Made by a program: the position numbers and the translations under genes
NCBI GenBank assembly: GCA_905236875.1
Contig: CAJOQT010000002.1
Location: 1-44,732 of the forward strand
Length of the DNA: 44,732 nt
Direction: 5' to 3'
Source: an uncultured Prevotella sp.
Lineage (GTDB): Bacteria; Bacteroidota; Bacteroidia; Bacteroidales; Bacteroidaceae
Notes under the pieces: generated by a model
Told to the model about the DNA's origin: nothing
Seen by the model: the letters and a program-made list of their open reading frames with translations, nothing else
Database searches by the model: none
Part shown: positions 1 through 8,342 of the stretch, in pieces
Numbering within the stretch: position 1 is the first letter of the stretch
How the letters are laid out: every line of letters starts with the position of its first letter

Positions 1-631
1 CGCCTTCCGCGTTGGTGAGGACGGTCCTACCCACGAGCCCGTTGAGCAGGAGGCACAGATCCGCCTGATGGAGAAGCTGAAGAACCACCACGGAAAGAAT
101 AGCGTACTCGTGGTTCGTCCTGCCGATGCCGAGGAGACCACCGTCTGCTGGCGTATGGCTATGGAGAACGTCGATACACCGACCGCTCTCATCTTCTCGC
201 GCCAGAACATCGAGATGCTGCCCGAGGGCAACGACTATACACAGGCCACTAAAGGTGCCTACGTTGTTGCTGGTTCCGACGAGGATTACGATGTCATCTT
301 ACTCGCTTCCGGCTCTGAAGTTTCTACGCTCGAGGCTGGAGCAAAGCTTCTGCGCGAGGACGGTATCAAGCTGCGTGTTGTCAGCGTTCCTTCTGAGGGC
401 CTGTTCCGCAGCCAGCCGAAGGAGTACCAGCAGAGCGTGCTGCCTGCCGGCAAGAAGAAGTTCGGTCTGACCGCCGGTCTGCCCGTCAACCTCGAAGGTC
501 TGGTAGGTGCCGACGGCTGCGTATGGGGTCTCGAGAGCTTCGGCTTCTCTGCTCCCTACAAGGTGCTCGACGAGAAGCTCGGCTTCACTGGCCAGAACGT
601 CTATGAGCAAGTCAAAGCCTTGCTGAAATAA
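1..631 (+). CDS. tkt: Transketolase, C-terminal part (5' end outside window)
   Basis: The open frame runs in from the left edge (first full codon at base 2) and gives about 209 residues. It opens with the motif GEDGPTHEPVEQ, the pyrimidine-domain signature of thiamine-diphosphate transketolases (GEDGPTHQP in E. coli), and continues through RPADAEET and the C-terminal transketolase domain to a TAA stop at 629-631. The enzyme moves two-carbon units between sugar phosphates in the non-oxidative pentose phosphate pathway in the cytoplasm. The next gene is rpiB, of the same pathway, 116 nt downstream on the same strand, which supports a shared function and perhaps a shared transcript. The N-terminal cofactor-binding domain is not in view. 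Confidence 0.95.
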   Translation, partial: AFRVGEDGPTHEPVEQEAQIRLMEKLKNHHGKNSVLVVRPADAEETTVCWRMAMENVDTPTALIFSRQNIEMLPEGNDYTQATKGAYVVAGSDEDYDVILLASGSEVSTLEAGAKLLREDGIKLRVVSVPSEGLFRSQPKEYQQSVLPAGKKKFGLTAGLPVNLEGLVGADGCVWGLESFGFSAPYKVLDEKLGFTGQNVYEQVKALLK

Positions 632-658
632 GTAATGGGAAATGAGTAATTATGATTA
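631..658 (+). repeat. Heptanucleotide tandem array after tkt
   Basis: Four consecutive 7-bp units (AGTAATG, GGAAATG, AGTAATT, ATGATTA) begin on the last base of the tkt stop codon. The same heptamer family recurs at the trpB-trpE and trpC-trpF junctions. The right end is the left arm of an inverted repeat with the array at 704-738. Confidence 0.75.
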
Positions 659-718
659 CTTCTAAAGGCTGAGGATTATCATAAATAATATGGGGCTTGC
701 TGGGTAATCATAATTACT
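645..718. repeat. 15-bp inverted repeat made of opposed heptad arrays
   Basis: Bases 645-659 (AGTAATTATGATTAC) are the exact reverse complement of 704-718. The loop is 44 nt. The arms belong to heptad arrays of the same family in opposite orientation, so the tkt-rpiB spacer could fold into one long hairpin. There is no T-run after it, so it is unlikely to be a terminator. Confidence 0.7.
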
Positions 719-738
719 AATTACTAATTTCTAATTAC
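711..738 (+). repeat. Heptanucleotide tandem array before rpiB
   Basis: Four 7-bp units in a row: TAATTAC, TAATTAC, TAATTTC, TAATTAC. This is the reverse complement family of the AGTAATT array at 631-658. It ends 9 nt before the rpiB start codon, so it forms the ribosome-binding region. Confidence 0.8.
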
Positions 739-747
739 TGAATAAAA

Positions 748-1203
748 ATGGATATAAAAGTTATCGGCCTTGCCAGCGATCACGCTGGCTTTGCCTTAAA
801 ACAGTTTGTGAAGAAGTACCTCGACGAGAAGGGATACGAGTATAAGGACTACGGCACCTATACTGAGGACAGCTGTGACTACAGCGACTTCGGCCATGCG
901 CTGGCTCGTGGCATTGAGGCAGGCGAGGTGTTCCCCGGTATCGCCATCTGCGGCAGCGGCGAGGGCATCAACATGACACTCAACAAGCACCAGAGCATCC
1001 GCGCCGGACTCTGCTGGATACCAGAGATTGCCCACCTCATTCGTCAGCACAACAATGCCAACGTGCTCGTGATGCCGGGCCGCTTCATCTCTGAGGACAC
1101 AGCCCGTGCCATTATGGACGAATACTTCAACACTGAATTCGAAGGCGGCCGTCACCAGAAGCGCATAGATAAAATACCTCTATGTATCAGCCATAATTCG
1201 TGA
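748..1203 (+). CDS. rpiB: Ribose-5-phosphate isomerase B
   Basis: A 151-residue protein of the RpiB/LacAB family, which interconverts ribose 5-phosphate and ribulose 5-phosphate. Visible signatures are the N-terminal SDHAGF (residues 10-15, sugar binding), the active-site Cys68 in CGSGEGINMTLNKH, and HNNANVLVMPGR (101-112). Length matches the usual 145-155 residues. The ATG at 748 follows an AT-rich heptad spacer rather than a Shine-Dalgarno sequence, as is common in Bacteroidetes. Its neighbour tkt acts in the same pentose phosphate pathway. Transcription probably stops at the hairpin at 1230-1269. Confidence 0.95.
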   Translation: MDIKVIGLASDHAGFALKQFVKKYLDEKGYEYKDYGTYTEDSCDYSDFGHALARGIEAGEVFPGIAICGSGEGINMTLNKHQSIRAGLCWIPEIAHLIRQHNNANVLVMPGRFISEDTARAIMDEYFNTEFEGGRHQKRIDKIPLCISHNS

Positions 1204-1229
1204 GTTCGACGAATTCACGTTAAACAACA

Positions 1230-1269
1230 ACAACAATCACGGGGACAAGCCTGTCCCCGTGATTGTTGT
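1230..1269. terminator. Bidirectional intrinsic terminator between rpiB and rny
   Basis: Bases 1230-1247 pair perfectly with 1252-1269 (18 bp, 4-nt loop AGCC, GGGGACA core). It lies between the convergent ends of rpiB and rny. Only short T/A-rich flanks follow on each side, so it could serve both strands. Confidence 0.8.
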
Positions 1270-1292
1270 CTTTATGATGGATGATTGCCCTT

Positions 1293-2831
1293 TTACTTGG
1301 CGTAGGCTACGGAACGTGTCTCGCGGATAACGGTAATCTTGACCTGACCAGGATAGGTCATCTCCGTCTGAATCTTATTAGCAATCTCGCCACTCAGTGC
1401 CTCAGTCTCGGCATCGTCCATCTTGTCGGCACCGACGATGACGCGGAGCTCACGGCCTGCCTGGATAGCATAGGTCTTGGTGACACCCGGATAGGACATA
1501 GCGATGGCCTCCAGGTCATTGAGACGCTTGATGTAGGCCTCGACAATCTCGCGGCGGGCACCTGGACGGGCACCGCTAATGGCATCGCACACCTGAACGA
1601 TGGGAGCGAGCAGCGTCTGCATCTCCATCTCGTCGTGGTGGGCACCGATGGCATTGCAGATGTCGGGCTTCTCCTTGTATTTCTCGGCAATCTTGGCTCC
1701 ATAGATGGCGTGTGGCAGCTCCGACTCCTCATCGGGCACCTTGCCGATGTCGTGCAACAATCCGGCACGCTTGGCTTTCTTGGGGTTCAGCCCCAGCTCG
1801 GCAGCCATCACTGCACAGAGGTTGGCCGTCTCGCGGGCATGCTGCAGGAGGTTCTGACCGTAGCTGGAACGGTATTTCATCTTACCGATGATACGGATGA
1901 GTTCTGGATGCAGGCCGTGTATGCCGAGGTCAATGGTAGTACGCTTACCTGTCTCAATAACTTCATTCTCCAGCTGTTTCTTAACTTTGGCCACCACTTC
2001 CTCGATACGTGCAGGATGGATGCGGCCGTCGGCCACAAGCTGGTGGAGTGCCAGTCGGCAGGTCTCACGGCGTATGGGGTCGAAGGCTGAGATGACAATA
2101 GCCTCAGGAGTGTCATCGACGACGATTTCAACGCCGCAGGCAGCCTCCAGTGCACGGATGTTACGTCCCTCACGTCCAATGACACGTCCCTTGACATCGT
2201 CGTTGTCAATGTGGAACACCGACACACTGTTCTCGACGGCCGTTTCAGTGGCTACGCGCTGTATAGTCTGAATGACGATCTTCTTGGCCTGTGCATTGGC
2301 ATTGAGCTTGGCCTCGTCCATGATTTCGTTGATGTAGCTTTGGGCATCGGTCTTAGCCTCGTCCTTCATGGCTTCCACCAGACGTGCCTTGGCTTCGTCG
2401 GCACTGAGTCCAGAGAGTTCCTCGAGCTTAGCACGCTCCTGCAGCTGCATTTTCTCCAGCTCGTCGTGCTTCATGGCCAGCATTTTCTTCTCGTTGTCGA
2501 TACGCGTCTGCTGGTTGTCAAGTTCATTCTTGCGGCGTCCCAGTTCCTCCTGTCGCTGATTAAGTGAGATCTCACGCTGTTTCAGGCGGTTCTCGCTCTG
2601 CTGGATGTGCTGGTTGCGCTGCTGCACCTCCTTCTCCAGCTCGCTCTTCTTGTTGAGGAACTTCTCCTTTACTTCGAGCAGTTTCTTCTCCTTGATTACT
2701 TCGGCCTCCCTGTCGGCGGCCTCTACCATTTGGTTATATTTCCCCTTAATAACATAGCGGAAAATAAAGTAGCCTACGGCAACGCCAACAAGCAGCGCCA
2801 CCACAATGGCTATAATAGAAATTAAATCCAT
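1293..2831 (-). CDS. rny: Ribonuclease Y
   Basis: A 512-residue membrane-anchored endoribonuclease that starts mRNA decay. One N-terminal membrane helix (about residues 3-26) is followed by a long charged coiled coil (about 30-200). Next comes a KH RNA-binding domain with the motif [15 protein letters not shown] (near 212), then an HD phosphohydrolase domain with LLHDIGK (near residue 360) that holds the metal-binding His-Asp pair. Length is right for the family. It is the last gene of a minus-strand group: small coiled-coil protein, ZapA, RNase Y, with a 41-nt gap after zapA. It probably shares the promoter at 3514-3543. Several open frames on the opposite strand here are shadows of this gene. 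Confidence 0.97.
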   Translation of the reverse strand: MDLISIIAIVVALLVGVAVGYFIFRYVIKGKYNQMVEAADREAEVIKEKKLLEVKEKFLNKKSELEKEVQQRNQHIQQSENRLKQREISLNQRQEELGRRKNELDNQQTRIDNEKKMLAMKHDELEKMQLQERAKLEELSGLSADEAKARLVEAMKDEAKTDAQSYINEIMDEAKLNANAQAKKIVIQTIQRVATETAVENSVSVFHIDNDDVKGRVIGREGRNIRALEAACGVEIVVDDTPEAIVISAFDPIRRETCRLALHQLVADGRIHPARIEEVVAKVKKQLENEVIETGKRTTIDLGIHGLHPELIRIIGKMKYRSSYGQNLLQHARETANLCAVMAAELGLNPKKAKRAGLLHDIGKVPDEESELPHAIYGAKIAEKYKEKPDICNAIGAHHDEMEMQTLLAPIVQVCDAISGARPGARREIVEAYIKRLNDLEAIAMSYPGVTKTYAIQAGRELRVIVGADKMDDAETEALSGEIANKIQTEMTYPGQVKITVIRETRSVAYAK

Positions 2832-2872
2832 AATGTTTTATTAAATAAATATGTTGTTGTTAATATTCTCGC

Positions 2873-3181
2873 TCAGCCTTTCTCTTCAAGTGCGCCTTCG
2901 ATTTCAGCAGTGAGCCGTTTGAGAATATTATCATAGGGGGAGGTGTCGTTGTGCGAACGCTCCTTCTGATATAATAGCGCGACATCGACAAGCGTCATCA
3001 TCGCTATTACATGGTCGCTCTTCCGACCCTTATAAGCCTGTGAATAGGCGTTGTAGCGGTCGGTCACGAGCTTTGCTGCCGCACGGTAGTACTCCTCGTC
3101 TTCGCGATTGATGGTCACGTCGATTTCGGAATCATAGACATGCAGTCGGATATGTAGTATCTCTTTGTTCGGTTCTGCCAT
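2873..3181 (-). CDS. zapA: Cell division protein ZapA
   Basis: A 102-residue ZapA-family protein, which binds and bundles FtsZ filaments at the division ring. The sequence has the family layout: a short beta-rich head (IRLHVYDSEIDVTINREDEEYYRAAAKLVTDRYN) followed by a C-terminal helix suited to coiled-coil dimerisation. It lies 14 nt downstream of a 98-residue coiled-coil gene and 41 nt upstream of rny. The same zapA-rny neighbourhood is, from memory, common in Bacteroidetes. Sequence support is good but the family is short and divergent. Confidence 0.85.
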   Translation of the reverse strand: MAEPNKEILHIRLHVYDSEIDVTINREDEEYYRAAAKLVTDRYNAYSQAYKGRKSDHVIAMMTLVDVALLYQKERSHNDTSPYDNILKRLTAEIEGALEEKG

Positions 3182-3195
3182 CGCTTACTAACGGA

Positions 3196-3492
3196 TTAGT
3201 GTGCGTCACTTAAGATATCAATGCATTTGTTCACTTCTCTAATCAGCTTCGACAACCGTTTCTTGGCACCTTCCAGGTCACCATCGGTAATCTCGATCAT
3301 CTTGGCTGTCTTCAACGAATTATAGTCACGGCTCTGCTGTTCCAGTTTGTCACGAAGTCCCTGAATGTCGCGTTCGTTCTGCTCTACGAGGGCATAGAGA
3401 TCCTGATTCTCCTGTTTCAGTTGCTGAAAACGGAGAAGCATTTGGCGCACACGCGTTTCAAAATCCTTCAAAACTTTCTCGTTAGAGTTCAT
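3196..3492 (-). CDS. Small coiled-coil protein, possible ZapB-like partner of ZapA
   Basis: A 98-residue, highly charged, almost wholly helical protein. Residues 1-70 show a heptad pattern typical of a coiled coil, with Gln/Glu/Lys/Leu-rich stretches such as LLRFQQLKQENQDLYALVEQ. The last 30 residues carry KKRLSKLIREVNKCIDIL. I recognise no catalytic motif. Its position directly before zapA (14 nt, same strand) suggests a structural role in cell division, like ZapB in Proteobacteria. That is an inference from context and coiled-coil character, not from clear homology. It is the first gene after the promoter at 3514-3543. Confidence 0.75.
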   Translation of the reverse strand: MNSNEKVLKDFETRVRQMLLRFQQLKQENQDLYALVEQNERDIQGLRDKLEQQSRDYNSLKTAKMIEITDGDLEGAKKRLSKLIREVNKCIDILSDAH

Positions 3493-3513
3493 GTGATAAC
3501 TCGTTAATTTCTA

Positions 3514-3543
3514 CAAAAGTAATGATTATTTATGAATTACAAA
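3514..3543 (-). promoter_or_regulatory. Promoter of the coiled-coil / zapA / rny operon
   Basis: On the minus strand: TTTG (3543-3540), an 18-nt spacer, then TACTTTTG (3521-3514), matching the Bacteroidetes -33/-7 consensus. The operon's first ATG is 22 nt downstream of the -7 box. The -33 element lies within the heptad array at 3532-3559. Confidence 0.7.
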
Positions 3544-3559
3544 TTATGAATTAAGAATT
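3532..3559 (+). repeat. Heptanucleotide tandem array at the zap operon promoter
   Basis: Four 7-bp units: ATGAATT, ACAAATT, ATGAATT, AAGAATT. The second unit contains the -33 box of the minus-strand promoter, so a change in unit number would alter sequence upstream of the promoter core. Confidence 0.75.
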
Positions 3560-3583
3560 ATGCCAAAAGATTAAGTTTTTTTA

Positions 3584-4213
3584 TCACTTATTATCTTCTT
3601 TTCGTTTTGGTTCCTTCTTGGCTAACATGACAACCTTGTACATGAAATCGGTAGTCCATTTCTCTGTAAAACCCAGACGCGCTCCAAGCTGACGGACGCC
3701 CACAGCGGTCTTCATGACACCTGCATCCTTGAAGTCGTTCTTGGTGAATATCTCATTGACGGTCTGTTCGGTAGCCGAATAGAGCGTCTTCTTGAAGATA
3801 CTGGGTATGCGCAGCTTATATTTCATAAGGTTAGTCAAAAGCATGAGCATATCGTTGGTATATGCCTGGAACTGAAGAAGGTACGGTTGTACGTCCTGTA
3901 ACTTACGGCAACGCTTGCGAATACTCAGATCTATCTCCTTGAAGAAGTCGTCGTCCAATCCGTAGATATCCTTCAGCATCTTCTTGCAGCGACTCCTCTC
4001 CCCTACTCCTAACTTATTGTTGACCGTAGGCACATGCAAGGTAGTCTTGAACACACGCAGATCGGGCAGTGCCGCCAGGTTGGAGATACCCAAATCGGCA
4101 GCCATCACTGCCTGGAAATAAACACGTATAAGCGTCATGAAATCTTCCATGCCGCCTGTCTTTTGCTGCTCATCAGAGCCTTTCTTTCCGAATAATTTAC
4201 TAAAAAAACTCAT
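3584..4213 (-). CDS. Conserved hypothetical protein, function unknown
   Basis: A 209-residue, mostly helical, basic protein that I cannot assign to a characterised family. It starts MSFFSKLFGKKG, an amphipathic, positively charged N-terminus that could associate with membrane, though no clear signal peptide or transmembrane segment is present. The C-terminus is very basic (KKEPKRKEDNK). The gene stands alone, with its own -7 box at 4259-4266, and is divergent from rfbA. I can say only that it looks like a real gene: normal length, good start codon, and coding composition like its neighbours. Confidence 0.75.
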   Translation of the reverse strand: MSFFSKLFGKKGSDEQQKTGGMEDFMTLIRVYFQAVMAADLGISNLAALPDLRVFKTTLHVPTVNNKLGVGERSRCKKMLKDIYGLDDDFFKEIDLSIRKRCRKLQDVQPYLLQFQAYTNDMLMLLTNLMKYKLRIPSIFKKTLYSATEQTVNEIFTKNDFKDAGVMKTAVGVRQLGARLGFTEKWTTDFMYKVVMLAKKEPKRKEDNK

Positions 4214-4258
4214 ATTATTATATATCTCATTGGTTCAATACTTCAAGCAAATCGGTTG

Positions 4259-4266
4259 CAAAGGTA
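4259..4266 (-). promoter_or_regulatory. -7 box upstream of the 209-residue unknown gene
   Basis: TACCTTTG on the minus strand, 46 nt before the ATG at 4213. No good -33 element is found at 18-20 nt spacing, so this is a partial match. Confidence 0.45.
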
Positions 4267-4363
4267 GTGCAAACCAAGCGAAATGTGCAGGCGCGTAGTG
4301 TTAAATAATCTAAACAAACCGCAATCGTTCCCCTTTCAACGCTCTACTCTCATCAAAAAAAAG

Positions 4364-4371
4364 TACCTTTG
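4364..4371 (+). promoter_or_regulatory. -7 box of the rfbA operon
   Basis: TACCTTTG on the plus strand, followed by GC, 23 nt before the rfbA ATG. The -33 position lacks a clear TTG. Confidence 0.5.
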
Positions 4372-4394
4372 CAGCCTAAATATAACGTTATATC

Positions 4395-5279
4395 ATGAAA
4401 GGAATAGTTTTGGCAGGTGGGAGCGGCACACGCCTCTACCCAATAACCAAGGGCATCAGCAAGCAACTGATACCGATATTTGACAAGCCGATGATCTACT
4501 ATCCGGTCTCGGTGCTCATGCTTGCCGGCATACGCGAAATACTGATTATCAGTACGCCGCATGACCTACCGGGCTTCAAGCGACTGCTGGGAACAGGCGA
4601 AGATATCGGCGTCCGCTTCGAATATGCCGAGCAGCCCTCACCCGACGGACTTGCCCAGGCCTTCATCATCGGAGAGCAATTCATCGGAGACGACTGTGCC
4701 TGTCTGGTATTGGGTGACAACATTTTCTACGGCAGCGGATTCACAGGCATGCTGCGCCAGAGCGTGGAGAACGCCGAGCAGCACGGACAAGCTACCGTTT
4801 TCGGATATTATGTCAACGACCCTGAACGCTACGGTGTGGCAGAGTTCGACAGAGAAGGCAACTGTCTCAGCATCGAGGAGAAGCCTGAACATCCGAAGTC
4901 AAACTACGCAGTGGTCGGACTATATTTCTACCCCAACAGTGTGGTGGAGATAGCAAAGAACATCAAGCCCAGCGCACGTGGCGAACTGGAGATTACCACC
5001 GTCAACCAGGAATACCTGCGACGCAAGACACTCAAGGTGCAGACGCTGCAGCGCGGGTTCGCATGGCTCGACACAGGAACGCACGACAGTCTCAGCGAGG
5101 CCAGTACCTTTATCGAAGTCATTGAGAAACGACAAGGCCTGAAAGTGGCCTGTCTGGAGGAGATTGCATACCGCAAGGGATGGATTAGCTGCGAACAGCT
5201 GCGTCAGCTGGCCAAACCAATGGCCAAGAACGGCTACGGACAATATCTCCTGCAACTGGCAGATAATGAAAACAAATAA
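4395..5279 (+). CDS. rfbA: Glucose-1-phosphate thymidylyltransferase
   Basis: A 294-residue enzyme that joins glucose 1-phosphate and dTTP to make dTDP-glucose, the first step toward dTDP-L-rhamnose. The N-terminal nucleotide-binding signature [11 protein letters not shown] is followed by [16 protein letters not shown] (residues about 8-38). Later come LGDNIFYG and [19 protein letters not shown], all diagnostic of RfbA/RmlA. The length is typical. It leads a plus-strand group with a Wzc-like co-polymerase (25-nt gap) and a HAD protein, which suggests supply of rhamnose for surface polysaccharide. The matching reductase rfbD is about 15 kb away on the other strand, so the pathway genes are split. 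Confidence 0.96.
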   Translation: MKGIVLAGGSGTRLYPITKGISKQLIPIFDKPMIYYPVSVLMLAGIREILIISTPHDLPGFKRLLGTGEDIGVRFEYAEQPSPDGLAQAFIIGEQFIGDDCACLVLGDNIFYGSGFTGMLRQSVENAEQHGQATVFGYYVNDPERYGVAEFDREGNCLSIEEKPEHPKSNYAVVGLYFYPNSVVEIAKNIKPSARGELEITTVNQEYLRRKTLKVQTLQRGFAWLDTGTHDSLSEASTFIEVIEKRQGLKVACLEEIAYRKGWISCEQLRQLAKPMAKNGYGQYLLQLADNENK

Positions 5280-5304
5280 GGAATAATACAACTTTTATAT
5301 TATT

Positions 5305-7824
5305 ATGGAAGAAAAGAAGAAGATTGAATCTGTTGAGAACAATGAGGCAGTCGTTGCTCAAAACATGGAAGAGTCATCGTTCGACATCAGAGCCATCTTT
5401 ACGATGGTTGTTTTGAACTGGCAGTGGTTCCTGCTATCAATACTCATCTGCTTGTTCAGTGCCTTAATTTACCTGCGTTACACCTCGCCGGTTTATTCAG
5501 TATCAGCTAAGATGCTCATTAAGGATGAGGATCAGCGCAGACGAAGCACCAACCAGATTCTGGCTAACATGCGTGACTTCGGCGTCATCTCGAACAGTGA
5601 AGGTATCGAGAACGAAATTGAAGTGCTGCAAAGCAGAATCTTGGCAGAGGAAGTGGTGAAGAACCTCAAGATCTACACCGACTACTATTCTGACGGACGC
5701 ATTAAGAAACAACTGATGTATAAGACGCAACCCATCAATGTCGATATCGACCCGTTGAGCCTGAGCAAGATGGATGACACGTTGAAAACCATCAAACTGA
5801 CCATCACACGTGAAGGCAACAAATACCTGGTGAACGGTAAGATCTTAGAGCAGAAGGGTGTGCGTGAGTTCACCACCTCGTTCACCAACATGCCGGCAGC
5901 CCGCAAACTGGCATCAGCAGGTACCCTCACTTTCACCAGCAACCCAGGACGTGAGTTGAAGGACGGTGATAAGATGCATGTCAACATCATGCCAGTATCA
6001 GTGGTTGCAAGCCGCTATGTAGGTAGCATGAGCGTAGCTCCGACATCGAAGCTTACCTCTATTGCATTGATTACCCTACAAGACTTCAACGCCAATCGTG
6101 CATACGACTTCCTCAACGAGTTAGCCAACTGCTACAACGGTCAGGCCAATGCCGACAAGGACGAGATTGCACTCAAGACCGAGAAGTTCATCAACGACCG
6201 CATGGAGAAAATTAACCATGAGCTGGGACTGACCGAAAGTCAGATAGAAAGCTATAAGCGTAGCCACAATGTGACGAACATGAGCATTGATGCCGGCAAC
6301 GCCGTACAGCGTTCAGGTGAGTTCTCCGACCAGTTGTCACAGGTGAACGCACAGATTCAGATGATTGACTACATGCGTGAGTATGTTGATAATCCTGCAA
6401 ACCAATATCAGATCATGCCTTCCGGCGTTGGATTGAGCGATGCATCATCGGCAGCACTTATCAACGACTACAACAAGGCCGTACAGGATCGTAACCGTCT
6501 GCTGCGTTCAGCATCAGAGAACGCACCGCAGGTGATGACGCTCACCAGTACACTGGACGAGTTGCAGCGAAGCATCCGTACCTCACTGACTCAGGCTCAT
6601 CGCAGCGCCGACATTCGTCGTCAGAGCATCAGCAATCAGTACAGCATGTATCAGGGCCGCGTCAGCAGCACACCGGCACAGGAGCGCGTGCTCACAGAAA
6701 TCGGTCGTCAGCAGGAAGTAAAATCAGGACTTTACCTGATGCTGCTGCAGAAGCGTGAGGAGAACTCCATCTCACTTGCTGCTACAGCCGACAAGGGTAA
6801 GCTCATAGACAAACCCAGATACGGCGGTAAGGTCAGCCCCAAGTCAGCTATTATCCTGCTTATCTCGCTTATTCTCGGTGCTGGACTGCCCGCACTCATT
6901 ATCTACTTGCTGCAGTTCCTGAAGTACAAGGTTGAAGGACCGGACGATCTGGCACGACTCACCAAACTGCCTGTAGTGGCTGAAGTGGCTGTGGCCAGCG
7001 AGAGTGCCAAGACAGCTGCGGGCATCGTAGTGCATGAGAATCAGAACGACCAGATTGACGAGATATTCCGCTCAATGCGTACCAATATCCAGTTCATGAT
7101 GACCGACAAGCAGAAAGTCATCCTCTTCACGTCATCGACGTCGGGCGAGGGTAAGACGTTCAACGCTGCCAACCTTGCCGTCAGCTTCGCATTGCTGGGT
7201 AAGAAGGTGCTGCTGATGGGTCTCGACATCCGTAAGCCCGCACTGGGACGCCTCTTCAATATTGCCAACCACGAGGCAGGTATCACTAATATCCTGAACA
7301 AGGAAGAGATTAGCATCAACGATGTCAATGCACAGATCCTGCCGTCGGGAATCAACCCGAACCTCGACCTGCTGATGGCCGGTCCCATTCCACCCAACCC
7401 CACCGAGTTGTTGGCTCGTGAGAACTTGGGCACAATCTTTAACTATCTCAAGCAGGAGTACGACTACATTGTTCTCGATACTGCTCCTGTTGGACTGGTG
7501 ACCGATACCTTCCAGATTGGCAAGTACGCTGACGTCTGCGTTATGATTGTACGTTCGGACTATACGCCAAAGGCCAATATCGGCATGATCAACACCATCC
7601 ACACAGAGAACAAACTGCCTAACATGTGTATCGTACTCAACGGCGTGGATATGTCGAAGAAGAAGTACCGCTACTACTACGGCTACGGACGCTACGGCAA
7701 GTATGGACGCTACGGCTACGGTAGATATGGTTACGGACGCTATGGCTATGGCAACTACGGCTCTTATGGCAATTATGCCAACAGCCATTACGGAAAAGTA
7801 GACGACAAGTCAATTAAGAAGTAA
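5305..7824 (+). CDS. Wzz/Wzc-like polysaccharide co-polymerase with tyrosine autokinase domain
   Basis: An 839-residue inner-membrane protein with the layout of bacterial tyrosine kinases that control export and chain length of surface polysaccharide. There is a first membrane helix at about 34-56, a periplasmic Wzz-type domain with long coiled regions (about 57-510), and a second helix at about 513-535. A cytoplasmic P-loop kinase follows: Walker A in STSGEGKTFNAANLA (about 609-623), Walker A' in LLMGLDIRKPALG (about 635-647) and VLDTAP. The C-terminal tail (about 788-830) is packed with Tyr and Gly in GYGRYG-like repeats. This is the expected autophosphorylation tyrosine cluster, but unusually long and regular. 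It follows rfbA by 25 nt. The full Wzx/Wzy export set is not in this window. Confidence 0.9.
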   Translation: MEEKKKIESVENNEAVVAQNMEESSFDIRAIFTMVVLNWQWFLLSILICLFSALIYLRYTSPVYSVSAKMLIKDEDQRRRSTNQILANMRDFGVISNSEGIENEIEVLQSRILAEEVVKNLKIYTDYYSDGRIKKQLMYKTQPINVDIDPLSLSKMDDTLKTIKLTITREGNKYLVNGKILEQKGVREFTTSFTNMPAARKLASAGTLTFTSNPGRELKDGDKMHVNIMPVSVVASRYVGSMSVAPTSKLTSIALITLQDFNANRAYDFLNELANCYNGQANADKDEIALKTEKFINDRMEKINHELGLTESQIESYKRSHNVTNMSIDAGNAVQRSGEFSDQLSQVNAQIQMIDYMREYVDNPANQYQIMPSGVGLSDASSAALINDYNKAVQDRNRLLRSASENAPQVMTLTSTLDELQRSIRTSLTQAHRSADIRRQSISNQYSMYQGRVSSTPAQERVLTEIGRQQEVKSGLYLMLLQKREENSISLAATADKGKLIDKPRYGGKVSPKSAIILLISLILGAGLPALIIYLLQFLKYKVEGPDDLARLTKLPVVAEVAVASESAKTAAGIVVHENQNDQIDEIFRSMRTNIQFMMTDKQKVILFTSSTSGEGKTFNAANLAVSFALLGKKVLLMGLDIRKPALGRLFNIANHEAGITNILNKEEISINDVNAQILPSGINPNLDLLMAGPIPPNPTELLARENLGTIFNYLKQEYDYIVLDTAPVGLVTDTFQIGKYADVCVMIVRSDYTPKANIGMINTIHTENKLPNMCIVLNGVDMSKKKYRYYYGYGRYGKYGRYGYGRYGYGRYGYGNYGSYGNYANSHYGKVDDKSIKK
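7665..7800 (+). repeat. In-frame Tyr-Gly repeat in the kinase tail
   Basis: The DNA repeats variants of GGCTACGGACGCTAC, coding for alternating YG and RYG units, about 20 tyrosines in 45 residues. Third-position variation between units shows the array is old enough to have diverged at synonymous sites. Confidence 0.85.
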
Positions 7825-7827
7825 TTC

Positions 7828-7853
7828 AAGGTTTGGAGTTTTAGGTTCAGGTT
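7828..7853 (+). repeat. Heptanucleotide tandem array before the HAD gene
   Basis: Units AAGGTTT, GGAGTTT, TAGGTTC and a partial AGGTT run directly into the ATG at 7854. Read on the other strand this is the AAACCTC family also found inside the coding regions at 35437 and 40946. Confidence 0.7.
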
Positions 7854-8306
7854 ATGACGATAGCTGTTGACTTCGACGGAACCATCGTTGAGCATAAATA
7901 TCCGCAAATCGGCGAAGAGATTCCCTTTGCCGTTGAGACGCTAAAGATGCTCATCAGGGACAGGCACAAGCTTATCCTGTGGAGCGTACGCGAAGGACAA
8001 TTGCTCGACGAGGCCGTTGAATGGTGCCGGGAGCGAGGCATAGAGTTTTATGCCGTCAACAAGGACTACCCAGAAGAGACACTTCAAAACAACCAGCATT
8101 TCAGCAGGAAAATAAAGGTGGATGTCTTCATTGACGACCGCAACATCGGCGGACTGCCTGACTGGGGAACTATCTATCGAATGGTGTCACGACGCAAGAG
8201 TTGGCACGAAATCATCATCGAAGATAGGGCACTCGACTTCCACTCCAGCTATGAACACCATCACCATGAAGTAAAGAAAAAAAAGAAATGGTGGCAAATA
8301 TTATAA
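7854..8306 (+). CDS. Small HAD-superfamily hydrolase (BT0820-like)
   Basis: A 150-residue HAD-fold protein. Motif I is VDFDGT (residues 5-10, nucleophile Asp and general acid/base Asp). ILWSVREG supplies the motif II Ser position, and DVFIDDRN provides the acidic motif IV. There is no cap insertion, so it is a minimal HAD phosphatase; the substrate cannot be read from sequence. The C-terminus is odd: a His cluster (HHHHE) and a run of lysines before the stop. It is the last gene of the rfbA operon, 29 nt after the Wzc-like gene, and could act on a sugar phosphate or nucleotide in that pathway. That is inference. Confidence 0.85.
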   Translation: MTIAVDFDGTIVEHKYPQIGEEIPFAVETLKMLIRDRHKLILWSVREGQLLDEAVEWCRERGIEFYAVNKDYPEETLQNNQHFSRKIKVDVFIDDRNIGGLPDWGTIYRMVSRRKSWHEIIIEDRALDFHSSYEHHHHEVKKKKKWWQIL

Positions 8307-8342
8307 TCAAAAAAGCCTGTCGGTTGACAGGCTTTTTTGATT
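8305..8342. terminator. Bidirectional terminator overlapping both stop codons
   Basis: A 17-bp perfect stem (8305-8321 with 8326-8342, loop GGTT). The stem has A6 on one side and T6 on the other, so it works as an intrinsic terminator on both strands. The TAA of the HAD gene (8304-8306) and the TAA of the convergent fusion gene (8343-8341) both lie partly in the stem. Confidence 0.9.

Noticed and set aside
1281..2090. 269-residue open frame antisense to rny
   Set aside because: RNase Y on the other strand is certain; the antisense frame has no independent start region or homology.
4283..4483. 66-residue open frame overlapping the rfbA start
   Set aside because: It spans the rfbA promoter and overlaps the start of rfbA in another frame.
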